Shown here: piece after piece, positions 31,141 through 40,068 of the stretch
Layout: every line of letters begins with the position of its first letter
Numbering within the stretch: position 1 is the first letter of the stretch
NCBI GenBank assembly: GCA_964407695.1
Contig: CAYOWQ010000002.1
Coordinates: 248,001 to 312,000 of the forward strand
Direction of reading: 5' to 3'
Source of the DNA: CAYOWQ01 sp964407695
GTDB taxonomy: Bacteria; Planctomycetota; Phycisphaerae; Phycisphaerales; SM1A02
Length of the DNA: 64,000 nucleotides
Notes under the pieces: model-generated
The model's database searches: none
What the model was told of the DNA's origin: nothing
Seen by the model: only the letters and a program-made list of their open reading frames with translations
Translations under genes and position numbers: made by a program

Positions 31141-32076
31141 CTCGATCGCACCTTCGGGGGCGCTTCCAGAGTCGATCCCAGGGGCGCCCTCGGCAGTGCG
31201 GACCAGAGCGCGCACGGGCACGATCTCGCGGGCGAGGCCGATGAGGGCGAGGCCGCGAATCATCCAGTAGGTCATGTCGATTTCGAACCAGCGCCGGCCG
31301 TGGGCGGCGGCGCGCTGGTCGCCGTGGTGGTTGTTGTGCCAGCCTTCGCCGAAGGAGAGAAGCGCCACCCACCAGAGGTTGGTGGAGCGATCCCGAGTGT
31401 CGTAGTTGCGATAGCCCCAGGTGTGGGCGGCGGAGTTGACGAACCAGGTGGTGTGATAGACCGCCACGGTGCGCACGCCCATGCCCCAGAGAAACCACGA
31501 GAGGGCGCTGGTCTCAAAGCCCATGCGGGCGAACCACCAGCCCCCGAGCAGGCACAGCACTGCGGCGATGATCTGGGGCAGGAGGTAGAAGCGGGAGATG
31601 AGGCGGATGCCGGGATCGCGGCAGAGATCGCGGGCGGCGTCGGCGGCGTTGTAGCTGGTCATGGCGCCCTGGTTTTTCATGAGGCACCAGAAGACGTGCG
31701 ACCAGGCGAAGCCGTGATTGGGGGTGTGGGGGTCGGCGTCGTGGTCGGAGTGCTTGTGGTGCAGCCGGTGCGTGCCCACCCATTGCACGGGGGTGCCCTG
31801 CGACGCCATGCAGCCGATGGCGGTGAGCGTGTATTCGAACCACTTGGGCGTCTGGAACGAGCGATGGGTGAGCAGGCGGTGGTAGCAGAGGGTGATGCCC
31901 ACGGTGCCGGTCAGAAAGCTGAGCCCGAGGAAGACGATGAACGCGCTCCACGAGAAATAAAACGGCGCTGCCAGGGCGCAGAGGTGGAAGACGGCGATGG
32001 CGATGGTGACGGGCCAGTCGAGATCGCGCAGCCGCCAGCGACGGCGGGCGGCAGTGGGGCTGGATGGTTGGGTCAT
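31135..32076 (-). CDS. Acyl-CoA / fatty acid desaturase
   Basis: Membrane di-iron desaturase of 313 residues that introduces a double bond into acyl chains. Three histidine boxes are present: HRLLTH, HRLHHKHSD and HNNHH, in the order and spacing of the delta-9 acyl-CoA desaturase family, between four predicted membrane helices. The ATG at 32076 (MTQPSSPTAARRRW) is favoured; upstream codons are Arg/Pro/Ser-rich noise although a longer start at 32226 is open. The gene is divergent from the cold-shock protein gene, 237 bp away. Together they would fit membrane and RNA adaptation to cold, but shared control is not shown. Confidence 0.92.
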   Translation of the reverse strand: MTQPSSPTAARRRWRLRDLDWPVTIAIAVFHLCALAAPFYFSWSAFIVFLGLSFLTGTVGITLCYHRLLTHRSFQTPKWFEYTLTAIGCMASQGTPVQWVGTHRLHHKHSDHDADPHTPNHGFAWSHVFWCLMKNQGAMTSYNAADAARDLCRDPGIRLISRFYLLPQIIAAVLCLLGGWWFARMGFETSALSWFLWGMGVRTVAVYHTTWFVNSAAHTWGYRNYDTRDRSTNLWWVALLSFGEGWHNNHHGDQRAAAHGRRWFEIDMTYWMIRGLALIGLAREIVPVRALVRTAEGAPGIDSGSAPEGAIES

Positions 32077-32313
32077 TCGTCGAGGGGCACGGGCGCTGCG
32101 GGGATTCGAACGCCGGCGCCCGCCGGGGCGGGGCAGCGCTGAGGCGCTCGTCGACGCCACAGTATAGGTCGCCGGGGCTGCCGGCGACAGGACGGAATCG
32201 GGCCGGCTATCATGCCGCTTCTTCAAGCCAGAGTTTGCACGTCAACGGCTCTGCCCGGTCCGGCACGTCTGCCCAATCGGAACCCCCACTGACGGTCCCG
32301 AAAGGACACACGT

Positions 32314-32517
32314 ATGGCGACAGGCACCGTTTCAAAATTCACCGACGAAAAGGGCTTCGGATTCATCTCTCCCGATGATGGCGGCAAGGATGTCTTCGTG
32401 CATCATTCCGACATTCAGATGGACGGCTACAAGTCGCTCCAGGCGGGCCAGCGCGTGAAGTTCGACCTGACCCGAGAGGCCAAGGGCCCCAAGGCGTCGA
32501 ACGTCACCGTCATCTGA
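32314..32517 (+). CDS. csp: Cold-shock domain protein
   Basis: Single cold-shock (OB-fold) domain of 67 residues that binds single-stranded RNA and DNA. RNP1 reads KGFGFISP and RNP2 DVFVHHSDI, both intact; the family is 65-70 residues. AAAGGA lies about 8 bases before the ATG. A strong terminator follows 26 bp after the stop, so it is monocistronic. Confidence 0.97.
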   Translation: MATGTVSKFTDEKGFGFISPDDGGKDVFVHHSDIQMDGYKSLQAGQRVKFDLTREAKGPKASNVTVI

Positions 32518-32543
32518 TCTGATCAACCTTCGAGCAATCGAGC

Positions 32544-32576
32544 CGCCGCAGCCCCTTGGGCTGCGGCGATTTTTTT
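32544..32576 (+). terminator. Rho-independent terminator of csp
   Basis: An 11-base-pair stem CGCCGCAGCCC/GGGCTGCGGCG with a 3-nt loop is followed by seven T residues. Confidence 0.93.
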
Positions 32577-32644
32577 GCCCCCCCACTCAGTCTCTTCGTC
32601 TCTCAGTCTCTCAGTCTCTTTCTTTCTCCCCTATCATCGCCCCC

Positions 32645-33841
32645 ATGAAGATCCACGAATATCAGGCCCGACAGTTGCTTGCCGATGCCGGGGTGGCGGT
32701 GCCGCCGGGGGCGATGGTGCAGACGGTCGACGATGCCCAGGCGGAGGCGAAGAAGTTGTTTGATGCCGGGGCTTCGCAGGCGGTGGTGAAGGCCCAGGTG
32801 CACGCCGGCGGCCGGGGCAAGGCGGGGTTTGTGAAGCTGGTGAAATCGGCCGCGGAGGCCCGCGACGCCGCCAAGTTCATGTTGAGCAACCGAATGATCT
32901 CGCCCCAGACCCCGCCGGAGGGACTGGAGGTGAAGCGGCTGCTGGTGGCGAGCGCGGTGGATATCGCCAAGGAGTATTACCTCGCGATTACGGTGGACCG
33001 CTCGAGCAACACCAACACGCTGATCGCCTCGGCCGAGGGCGGCGTGGAGATCGAAGCGGTGGCGGCGAAGAACCCCGATGCGATTCTGAAACAGCGGCTG
33101 CATCCGTTGATGGGGTTGCAGAGCTGGCAGGCCCGCGACATGGCGTTTCGCCTCGGCTTCAAGGGCAAACAGGTGAACCAGGCGGCGGATCTCATGATCA
33201 AGCTGGCCAAGGTGTTCAAGGAGACCGATGCCAGCCTCGCGGAGATCAACCCCCTGATCGTGACGCCGCCGACGGCAGCCCATCCGGATGGGCAGGTGCT
33301 GGCGATCGACGCCAAGTTCAACTTTGACGACAACGCCATGTTTCGCCACAAGGACATCGCGGGCATGTTCGACCCCGCCGAGGAAAACCCCGCGGAGATT
33401 CGCGCCAACACCTTCGGGCTGTCGTATGTGGCGCTGGATGGCAACATCGGCTGCCTGGTGAACGGCGCGGGGCTGGCGATGAGCACGATGGACATCATCA
33501 AGCACCACGGCGGCGAACCCGCGAACTTCCTCGATGTGGGCGGCAGCGCCACCGAGGAGGCGGTGACCGAGGCGTTTCGGATTATTCTGAGCGATGGACG
33601 GGTGAAGGGCGTGCTGGTCAACATCTTCGGCGGCATCATGCAGTGCGACCGCATCGCCCGGGCGATTACCGCCGCAGCCAAGCAGGTGGGATTCAAGGTG
33701 CCCCTGGTGGTGCGGCTGGAGGGAACCAACGTGGATGAAGCACGCAAGATTCTCAACGAGTCGCGCAAGGACATTCCCACCATGCAGACCGCGGCCGACC
33801 TGACCGATGCAGCGCAGAAGGTGTGCAAGGCGGTGGCGTAG
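32645..33841 (+). CDS. sucC: Succinyl-CoA ligase, beta subunit
   Basis: Beta subunit of the citric-acid-cycle enzyme that links succinyl-CoA cleavage to ADP/GDP phosphorylation. The 398-residue length and start MKIHEYQARQLLADAGV are standard; the ATP-grasp domain contains QVHAGGRGKAGFVKL, and the C-terminal CoA-ligase domain has NIFGGIMQCDRIA and VVRLEGTNVDEA. The alpha subunit gene sucD, usually adjacent, is not here; xseA follows instead. The region before the ATG is a pyrimidine-rich (TCTCAGTCTCT)-like tract without an obvious ribosome site. Confidence 0.97.
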   Translation: MKIHEYQARQLLADAGVAVPPGAMVQTVDDAQAEAKKLFDAGASQAVVKAQVHAGGRGKAGFVKLVKSAAEARDAAKFMLSNRMISPQTPPEGLEVKRLLVASAVDIAKEYYLAITVDRSSNTNTLIASAEGGVEIEAVAAKNPDAILKQRLHPLMGLQSWQARDMAFRLGFKGKQVNQAADLMIKLAKVFKETDASLAEINPLIVTPPTAAHPDGQVLAIDAKFNFDDNAMFRHKDIAGMFDPAEENPAEIRANTFGLSYVALDGNIGCLVNGAGLAMSTMDIIKHHGGEPANFLDVGGSATEEAVTEAFRIILSDGRVKGVLVNIFGGIMQCDRIARAITAAAKQVGFKVPLVVRLEGTNVDEARKILNESRKDIPTMQTAADLTDAAQKVCKAVA

Positions 33842-33887
33842 GGCAGGGTTCGACCCTGCCGAGGGTGGGGCGGGCGTCTCGCCCGCC
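33842..33887. repeat. Pair of GC-rich hairpins between sucC and xseA
   Basis: GGCAGGGT-TCG-ACCCTGCC (33842-33860) and GGCGGGCG-TCT-CGCCCGCC (33869-33887) are two adjacent eight-base-pair perfect hairpins starting right after the sucC stop. There is no T run, so a simple terminator is unlikely; they may stabilise the sucC 3' end or attenuate read-through into xseA. Confidence 0.75.
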
Positions 33888-33917
33888 GATGAGCAATGAA
33901 CGGCTGAGGCGGAACAC

Positions 33918-35378
33918 GTGGCGCGAAAACGATTCGATCCCACGCTGGCCCTTGGCGGGAAGAGCCCGGAACCCCCGGATTCGCCGTCGGCTGATCGGCC
34001 GTTGATGGTGTCGCAGGTGGGCGAGCTGGTGCGATCGGTGTTGGAGATGGGGATTCCCGGGCCGATCCGCGTGATCGGCGAGGTCAGCAATCTCAACGCC
34101 CGCAACCACTGGTATTTCTCGTTGAAGGATGAGAACGCGGTGATTCAGTGCGTGGCGTGGGCGTCGACGGCCGCGAAGCTCGGCCCCGCCCCCGCCGACG
34201 GCGAGCAGATCATCGCGCGAGGCACGATCAGCCACTATCCGCCGCAGGGGAAGACGCAGTTGTATGTGACGGCGATCGAACGGGTCGGCGCGGGGCTGCT
34301 GGAGCAGAAGTTTCGAGCGCTGTGCGAGGACCTGCGTCGGCTGGGCTATTTCGATGAGGCGCGAAAGAAGCCGCTGCCGGTCTTTCCACGGCGGGTGGCG
34401 GTGATTACCTCGAAGACCAGCGCTGCGGTGCGCGATGTGATCGCCACCATGAATCATCGCTGCAAGGCGGTGGAGTTGTTGATCGTGGATGTTCGTGTGC
34501 AGGGCGAGGGCAGCGCAGCCCAGGTGGCGGGCGCGATTCGCTGGGTGGATTCGAACAGGGTGAAGCTGGGCGTTGACGCGATGATCGTCACCCGCGGCGG
34601 CGGCTCGATCGAGGACCTGTGGGCGTTCAACGAACGGATTGTGGCGGATGCCGTGTTCGGCGCTTCGCTCCCGGTGGTGGCGGCGATCGGCCACGAGTCG
34701 GACATTACAATTATTGAGTTGGTCGCGGATGTGCGCGCTGCCACACCAACGCAGGCGGCGATGCGGCTCTGCCCGGATGGCGCGGAGCTGTTGCGACAGG
34801 TGGAGTTTCTCTCGTCGCGGCTTCGCGGGGTGATGGGCCGGCGCGTGGAATTGGAGCGGCGGAGGGTTGATGGACTGGCGAGAAGCGAGATTCTGCGCCG
34901 GCCGAAGGCGCTGATCGATCGACACGCCGAGCGGTTGCGGTCCATGGCTGCAGCGCTGCGGCAATCGATTCGCCTGCGCCTGGCGAACGAATCGCACCGT
35001 ATCGAGCGGCTGGCAGTGCGGCTGCGGCCGGATACCACCGCCGTGTTGCAGCAGGGACGACTTGATGCTCTCGCAGCGCGGCTCGATCGGGCGATGCAAA
35101 GTCGGATCGGCGGTGCCGAGGTCCACCTTCGCGCGCTCGAGCGGCATCTGGCAGCACTGGGGCCCGAATCCATTCTTTCCCGCGGGTTCTCATACACGAT
35201 GAAATCCGGCGGCGGACTGGTGCGGTCGATCGCGGATGTCGGACCCGGCGAGGGGCTGGAGACCCGGGTTGCTGACGGCGTGATTCACTCCGTGGTGGGC
35301 GGTACAGCCACACGGCGAAGGGCGCAGAAAGGCCTGCCCGCGGCGGATCAAATGGACCTCTTCGAGAAGGGCGGGTAG
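33918..35378 (+). CDS. xseA: Exodeoxyribonuclease VII large subunit
   Basis: Large subunit of the nuclease that degrades single-stranded DNA in both directions without a cofactor. The 486-residue protein has an N-terminal OB fold (GPIRVIGEVSNLNARNHWYFSLKD), the central catalytic domain with VITSKTSAAVRDV, TRGGGSIEDLWAFN and the HESD motif (AAIGHESDITI), a long coiled-coil region and a C-terminal segment (SRGFSYTMKSGG). The start is a GTG at 33918 with GAGGCGGAA upstream. The small subunit gene starts 11 bp downstream, so the two are an operon. Confidence 0.97.
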   Translation: MARKRFDPTLALGGKSPEPPDSPSADRPLMVSQVGELVRSVLEMGIPGPIRVIGEVSNLNARNHWYFSLKDENAVIQCVAWASTAAKLGPAPADGEQIIARGTISHYPPQGKTQLYVTAIERVGAGLLEQKFRALCEDLRRLGYFDEARKKPLPVFPRRVAVITSKTSAAVRDVIATMNHRCKAVELLIVDVRVQGEGSAAQVAGAIRWVDSNRVKLGVDAMIVTRGGGSIEDLWAFNERIVADAVFGASLPVVAAIGHESDITIIELVADVRAATPTQAAMRLCPDGAELLRQVEFLSSRLRGVMGRRVELERRRVDGLARSEILRRPKALIDRHAERLRSMAAALRQSIRLRLANESHRIERLAVRLRPDTTAVLQQGRLDALAARLDRAMQSRIGGAEVHLRALERHLAALGPESILSRGFSYTMKSGGGLVRSIADVGPGEGLETRVADGVIHSVVGGTATRRRAQKGLPAADQMDLFEKGG

Positions 35379-35389
35379 ATTCGCGGACC

Positions 35390-35686
35390 ATGTCGAAGCG
35401 CCGAGGCGATGTTCAGCCAGCTCCGGAGAAGCTTTCATATGAGCAGGCGGTGACCGAGCTGGAAGCCATCATCGACCGGATCGAGCAGGGCGAGGTGGGC
35501 CTCGAAGAGAGCCTGACCCAATTTCGCCGGGGTGAAGCCCTCCTGAAGCGCTGTCGCAGCATCCTTGAGGTCGCCGAACAGCAGGTTCGCGAGGTTGAAA
35601 GGGATTCGAGTCCGACCGGCACCGCAGGCATCGAAGATGATGAACCCGATGCCGATATCACCTCGGACGATCCCGCTCCGTTCTAG
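35390..35686 (+). CDS. xseB: Exodeoxyribonuclease VII small subunit
   Basis: Small helical subunit, 98 residues, that assembles on XseA. The family core KLSYEQAVTELEAIIDRIEQG, then LEESLTQFRRGEALLKRC, is clear. It has a short basic N-terminal extension and an acidic C-terminus (DDEPDADITSDD). Located directly behind xseA; the prepilin peptidase gene starts 17 bp downstream, so the operon may extend further. Confidence 0.96.
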   Translation: MSKRRGDVQPAPEKLSYEQAVTELEAIIDRIEQGEVGLEESLTQFRRGEALLKRCRSILEVAEQQVREVERDSSPTGTAGIEDDEPDADITSDDPAPF

Positions 35687-35703
35687 ATCAGAACCCCCCG
35701 CCC

Positions 35704-37248
35704 ATGCTGCTCGCGACGTCCTCGTACATCGTCTGGAACTGGGCGCCTCACGTTGTCACGGCGGCATTCATCTTCGCCTTTGGTGCCTGCGTCGGCAGCT
35801 TTATGAACGTGGTCATCTTCCGGCTTCCCGCGGGAATCAGCATCATCTCGCCCCCCAGCCGCTGCCCCACGTGTGGAGCCCGGCTGACCTGGCGCGAGAA
35901 CTTCCCGATTCTCGGCTGGCTGGTTCTGCGCGGGAAATGCAGGTGGTGCAGAGTCGGAATATCACCGCAATACATGATCGTGGAGGTGCTCACGGCCGTG
36001 CTTTTCGCGGCGATCTACCTGGCGTATTTCCTGCCTACCCGGGATATGCCGTGGTGGAACGAGATCGGCGGACCGTGGTGGTCGCTGATGGGTCCGGGGC
36101 GGGCCTCTCCGGCGCTGATCCTCACACTATTCATGATCGCCGGGCTGGTGGCAATGACCGCGATCGACGCCCGAACGTTCACGATCCCGCTTCCAGTACC
36201 GCTTTGGGTCACGATCTGTGCAGTTGCAGGATGGACGATTCAGGGCTTCATCCCGCCCAGCTATCGCGCTCTGGAGCATTGGCCGATTCAAACGGTGGAA
36301 TGGCGCGGGTTCGCAACAGCCTGCGGGGGCGTGCTGGGAATCGCGATCAGCTATGCATTGCTTCGCACCGGAAGGCTTCGTTATTCGTTCAGTGATTACG
36401 CCCAATTTGCGTCGACGAGTGCTGTGCCCCCCCCACTCAATACAGACACCGCGTCGGCCTTTGAACTCTTCTATGCCATTCCGGTCATTGCCGGATTGCT
36501 CACACTCGGTTTCTTTGGCTGGGTTTGGGCGGTAGCGGTGTTTGCCGCATCGGTCCTCAGCCTGGTGATCCTCAGCCGGCGATTCAGACCCGGCTCGATT
36601 CGCGATGAGGCGGATCCAACCGGAGTCCTGGCTCCGGATTATCCGCATGCACGCCGCGAGATGCTGGTTGAGCTTCTGTATCTGGCACCCTGCATCCTCG
36701 GCTTGGCGCTGGGATGGTTCCTGGGACCAGCCCTGCCACATGAAGCCGCACCGCCTTGGGTCCACGGCTTGGGCGGCTCCATGATGGGCTACCTTGTCGG
36801 AGGGGGGTTGGTTTGGGGAATTCGGATCCTGGGGACACTGGCCTTCGGCCGTGAAGCCATGGGCCAGGGCGATATTCACATGCTGGCTGCCATTGGTGCA
36901 GTCCTTGGCTGGGAGGATGTGCTCTGGATCTTCTTCCTCGCGGCCTTTGTGGCCTTTGGCTGGATGCTGGTCAGTTCACTGGCGATCAGGATGGTCGGCG
37001 GGCTGCGCCGCGAACTGCCCTTCGGACCTCATCTAGCCCTGGCCACGCTACTCTTGATGTTCGCCAGGCCGGCATTCAATGACCTGCGACACGTGCTCTT
37101 GCCGGGGGTATCTCCGCCGCCATCGGTCCAGCAGCGAACGACTCGACGATCATTCCCGGCGGCTCCACGTGATTCGTTGTCCACAGCCACTCAGAATGCC
37201 GATTCGCACCCTCTCTGTGCAGCCGGGCGGACTGGACAACCGATCTAG
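35704..37248 (+). CDS. Prepilin peptidase (A24 family)
   Basis: Inner-membrane aspartic peptidase that cleaves and may methylate type IV pilin-like or type II secretion pseudopilins. The protein of 514 residues has the N-terminal domain GACVGSFMNVVIFRLP and two CxxC pairs (CPTCG and CRWC), then a membrane domain with active-site aspartates in MTAIDARTFTIP and GQGDIHMLAAIGA. It is much longer than the 250-290 residues of PilD because of an insertion of roughly 150 residues with extra helices between the two catalytic aspartates. No pilin genes are nearby. Probably cotranscribed with xseAB. Confidence 0.92.
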   Translation: MLLATSSYIVWNWAPHVVTAAFIFAFGACVGSFMNVVIFRLPAGISIISPPSRCPTCGARLTWRENFPILGWLVLRGKCRWCRVGISPQYMIVEVLTAVLFAAIYLAYFLPTRDMPWWNEIGGPWWSLMGPGRASPALILTLFMIAGLVAMTAIDARTFTIPLPVPLWVTICAVAGWTIQGFIPPSYRALEHWPIQTVEWRGFATACGGVLGIAISYALLRTGRLRYSFSDYAQFASTSAVPPPLNTDTASAFELFYAIPVIAGLLTLGFFGWVWAVAVFAASVLSLVILSRRFRPGSIRDEADPTGVLAPDYPHARREMLVELLYLAPCILGLALGWFLGPALPHEAAPPWVHGLGGSMMGYLVGGGLVWGIRILGTLAFGREAMGQGDIHMLAAIGAVLGWEDVLWIFFLAAFVAFGWMLVSSLAIRMVGGLRRELPFGPHLALATLLLMFARPAFNDLRHVLLPGVSPPPSVQQRTTRRSFPAAPRDSLSTATQNADSHPLCAAGRTGQPI

Positions 37249-37350
37249 ATGGGGTTGAAATACTGATTCCACTGGAGGGCCTGTATGCGGGCCTCTCCAT
37301 GTCGTGATACACCTCTCCGCATGACTGGCAAGAAGAAAGGATGCTTCGAA

Positions 37351-38016
37351 ATGGCGCTCACATGGCGAAATGTTGGAATGGGACTGGTGGCCGCAGTGCT
37401 GCTTATGACCGGCTGCGACAACAAGAAGAAGAACGAAAACGCGATGCTGCAGGAGGAGAACAACACCCTTCGCCTTCAGCTCGAGGACCAGCGCCGAGCC
37501 ACAGACGCCGCTGAGCAGCGGGCACGCGATGCCGCCGCAGCGCAGGCCGAGGCCGAGCGCAAAGCACAGGAGATGGCCGCCAAGGGGGGAAGCTCGTCAT
37601 CGGGTTCGGGTGGAATGTCGGGCGATGGCTTTGACTCCATCGGCGGGGTCGAGGTTCACCGCGGAGCGGGCATGGTTGAAGTGACGGTGTCCGGAGACGT
37701 CCTCTTCGACAGCGGAAGGGCCACGCTCAAGTCCGCCGCCAAGAAGACGCTTGATCAGGTCGCCAAGGTACTTACTTCTCAATATCGAAATCAGCCCGTC
37801 ATGATCGAGGGTCACACTGATACCGACCCGATCAAGAAGAGCAAGTTCAAATCAAACTACGAGTTGGGCTTGGCACGAGCCAACGCCGTGGCGGATTACC
37901 TGAGCCAGCATGGCGTTTCGTCAAGCCAGATCAGCGTGTCCAGCGCAGGCGCTGACCAGCCGAAGGCGACGAAGGCGGCCAGTCGGCGCGTCGAAATCTC
38001 CGTGGCCACTCAGTAA
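37351..38016 (+). CDS. OmpA-like (Pal-type) lipoprotein
   Basis: Lipoprotein of 221 residues whose C-terminal OmpA domain is expected to bind peptidoglycan and tie it to the outer membrane. Signal peptide ends at LLMTGC; then comes an Asn/Lys spacer, a heptad coiled coil (ENNTLRLQLEDQRRATDAAEQ) with an Ala-rich continuation, a Ser/Gly linker, and the OmpA domain with VLFDSGRATLKSAAKKTL, IEGHTDTDP and LGLARANAVADYL. The ATG at 37351 follows AAAGGATG; 37321 is an alternative. The long coiled coil is unlike classical Pal and could allow trimer formation as in Lpp. Ended by a good terminator. Confidence 0.92.
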   Translation: MALTWRNVGMGLVAAVLLMTGCDNKKKNENAMLQEENNTLRLQLEDQRRATDAAEQRARDAAAAQAEAERKAQEMAAKGGSSSSGSGGMSGDGFDSIGGVEVHRGAGMVEVTVSGDVLFDSGRATLKSAAKKTLDQVAKVLTSQYRNQPVMIEGHTDTDPIKKSKFKSNYELGLARANAVADYLSQHGVSSSQISVSSAGADQPKATKAASRRVEISVATQ

Positions 38017-38043
38017 TACTCAGATCCCCTGGTGCAGATCAAG

Positions 38044-38069
38044 GCGCGGCTCACAAGGCCGCGCTTTTT
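38044..38069 (+). terminator. Rho-independent terminator of the OmpA-like gene
   Basis: GCGCGGC and GCCGCGC form a seven-base-pair stem with a seven-base loop, followed by five T residues, 28 bp after the stop. Confidence 0.85.
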
Positions 38070-38097
38070 CATTCCAATCCACTCGATCGCTGGACGG

Positions 38098-38337
38098 TTA
38101 TCTCGACCCGGCTTCACGGATCTGCCGGGCGATCCGATCTCGCGCCTGGGGCGAGAGCGTTTCCTTCACGGATGTTCCGATTCGTGCCGCCGCCTGGCGC
38201 AACGTGCGAATCTGGTCCCGATATCGCCGACATGGGGAACAGAACAGCGTGTGCATAAAGATGAGAACCCGGTGCCTGAACGCGAGGCGGCGATCTTCGG
38301 CTTCGGATATGAGTTCAGTGATGCGGCGGCAAGACAT
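38098..38337 (-). CDS. Small zinc-binding anti-sigma-factor-like protein, 79 aa
   Basis: Short helical protein with HTLFCSPCRRY, an H-x3-C-x2-C motif as in the zinc anti-sigma (zf-HC2) domain, preceded by an early Cys (MSCRRITELISEAEDRRL). It starts 16 bp after the stop of the sigma factor gene on the same strand, the usual place for a cognate anti-sigma factor. There is no membrane helix, so it would be a soluble regulator that holds the sigma factor and may respond to redox or metal state. Classification is by motif and position. Confidence 0.8.
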   Translation of the reverse strand: MSCRRITELISEAEDRRLAFRHRVLIFMHTLFCSPCRRYRDQIRTLRQAAARIGTSVKETLSPQARDRIARQIREAGSR

Positions 38338-38353
38338 GGAATTATGGACTCAT

Positions 38354-38926
38354 TCAAGGCTTCGCCGGTTTCCGGCCGGCGAGTGACCGCTCCAGACATT
38401 CTCGCAGCGCGGTACGAGCCCTGTAAAGCATCGTCCAGATGTTTGTCGGGGTTGTGTCAAGGACCTGACAAAGCTGTTCAACCTCAATCTGGGCGTGTTC
38501 GCGAAGCAAGAATGCTTCGGCAATCCGCGGAGGGAGGCTCGCCAGACAGGTTCGCAAGGCATCTGCAACCTCTCGACGTTCGAGGTCGGAATCTGTAAGC
38601 CCCCAGGTTTGGGGCGAGTTCTGCCACTTCCCGGAACTCTTGAAGGCTCTTTCCACGACCTCGGCGAGCACATCCGAAGCCCGCTCGGCCACGGCACGCC
38701 GGCGAAAATGGTCGACGATCTTGTGCCGAAGGATGCCGATGAGCCACGTCCTCCGTGACGACCGACCGTCGAACGACGCTCGCTGCATCATGGCGGCCAG
38801 AAGCGTGTCCTGCACCAGATCCTCTGCGACCTCCCGTTGTCGCAGATGCACCATGGCAAACGACATGAGCGCATCGCCGTGCTCCGAAAGCCAGTCGAGA
38901 GGATCATCCTGAATCGCATCGCTCAT
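38354..38926 (-). CDS. ECF RNA polymerase sigma factor
   Basis: Group IV sigma factor of 190 residues. Region 2 is seen in LMSFAMVHLRQREVAEDLVQDTLL and RTWLIGILRHKIVDHFRRR; region 4 in LASLPPRIAEAFLLREHAQIEVEQL with the helix-turn-helix DTTPTNIWTMLYRARTALRECL. The ATG at 38926 gives the typical ECF length; a GTG at 39046 that overlaps the moxR stop (GTGA) and an ATG at 38947 are alternatives. The zinc anti-sigma-like gene follows. Its regulon is unknown, and no matching auto-regulated promoter could be identified by eye. Confidence 0.92.
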   Translation of the reverse strand: MSDAIQDDPLDWLSEHGDALMSFAMVHLRQREVAEDLVQDTLLAAMMQRASFDGRSSRRTWLIGILRHKIVDHFRRRAVAERASDVLAEVVERAFKSSGKWQNSPQTWGLTDSDLERREVADALRTCLASLPPRIAEAFLLREHAQIEVEQLCQVLDTTPTNIWTMLYRARTALRECLERSLAGRKPAKP

Positions 38927-39042
38927 GGGTATTGAGACTCGATCCATAGGCTTGAATCGCTCGAGGAGCAAACCCTCCGGTCCTGCAAACGTCTCAGCCG
39001 GGATCGACCCGGAGCTCCGTCCACGCGCCCAGGAAAGCTCGA

Positions 39043-39972
39043 TCACGCAGGGCTGGCTATTGACTCCATCACCTGCTGAATGATTCGCCTCGTCGTCGCT
39101 GAGTCACCGGAGTGCATGTACGTCTTGCTCACCACGCGATGGGCACACACCGGCAGAACATTCGAAACGACGTCCTCCGGTATGCAGTGATCGCGCCCGT
39201 GCATCACCGCCGTCGCGCGGGCGGCCGATGCCAAGGCCAGGCTCCCACGAGGACTCACGCCTACCTGAAGATCCTCGGCATCCCGCGTCGCGGACGCCAG
39301 GGCGATCACGTAATCGACCAGCGATTGATCCATCCGTACCTGGTCAACCCGTTCCTGCAAGGCCATCAATTCGTCGCCCGACATCACCGGCTCAAGGGTG
39401 CGCAACGACGTTCGCGCCGGCTGCTTCAGCAGAATCCTCGATTCGTCGTCGGGTGATGGATAGCCCAGACTCACCCGCATCAGGAAACGATCAAGTTGAT
39501 TCTCGGGCAGGAAATACGTCCCCTCGAACTCATAAGGATTCTGCGTTGCCACCACCATGAACGGCTGCGGAAGCGGGTGCACCGTCCCCTCCGCGCTCAC
39601 CGTCGCCTCGGCCATGGCTTCAAGCAGCGCGGATTGAGTTCGCGGCGTCGTCCGGTTCACTTCGTCGGCCAGCACGAAGTTCGCGAAAATGGGGCCCCTC
39701 TTGAACTCAAACTGTCCGGATTCACGCTGATACACACTCACCCCGGTGATGTCCGATGGCAGCAGGTCGGGTGTGCACTGAATTCTCGAAAACGTGCAAT
39801 GCAGGCTTCGCGAAAGGGCCTGAGCCAGAACCGTCTTGCCGACTCCGGGCACATCCTCGATCAGGACATGGCCGCGAGCAAGCAGACAGGTCATCACCCG
39901 GTCCACCGCGGACGCATTACCCATATACACACTGGTGATGTTGGCACGAAGCTTCTGAATCAGGTCGAGCAC
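39043..39972 (-). CDS. MoxR-family AAA+ ATPase
   Basis: AAA+ chaperone-like ATPase of 309 residues, a family that remodels or activates partner proteins, often with vWA-domain proteins. Walker A is GVGKT in IEDVPGVGKTVLAQAL, Walker B VLADEVNR, sensor 1 VVATQNP, and the C-terminal lid has VSPRGSLALASAARA. The start is a GTG at 39972 (product begins V-L-D-L-I-Q-K-L) at the usual family distance from Walker A; longer frames run into the divergent gene. The usual DUF58 and transglutaminase neighbours are absent; the sigma factor gene follows, possibly translationally linked. Confidence 0.92.
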   Translation of the reverse strand: MLDLIQKLRANITSVYMGNASAVDRVMTCLLARGHVLIEDVPGVGKTVLAQALSRSLHCTFSRIQCTPDLLPSDITGVSVYQRESGQFEFKRGPIFANFVLADEVNRTTPRTQSALLEAMAEATVSAEGTVHPLPQPFMVVATQNPYEFEGTYFLPENQLDRFLMRVSLGYPSPDDESRILLKQPARTSLRTLEPVMSGDELMALQERVDQVRMDQSLVDYVIALASATRDAEDLQVGVSPRGSLALASAARATAVMHGRDHCIPEDVVSNVLPVCAHRVVSKTYMHSGDSATTRRIIQQVMESIASPA

Positions 39973-40068
39973 GGGCGGAGTATATCGCGGCGGCGATGCA
40001 ACTCCCCGGCTTCGGAGAATTTCCGGCTGAAGCGGCAGCCCGGTCGTTTCGTCGATACCCTTACAGTT

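Noticed and set aside
32097..32125. GGGATTCGAACGC, similar to a tRNA T-arm on the minus strand
   Set aside because: The surrounding bases do not form the T stem or acceptor stem, and no anticodon or D arm is found.
31081..32142. Plus-strand frame of 353 codons opposite the desaturase
   Set aside because: Complement of the three histidine boxes of a clear desaturase; no independent support.
32584..32632. TCTCAGTCTCT-like low-complexity tract before sucC
   Set aside because: Looks like simple-sequence drift; a related purine-rich tract follows the sulfatase gene (20213-20250), but I see no function in either.
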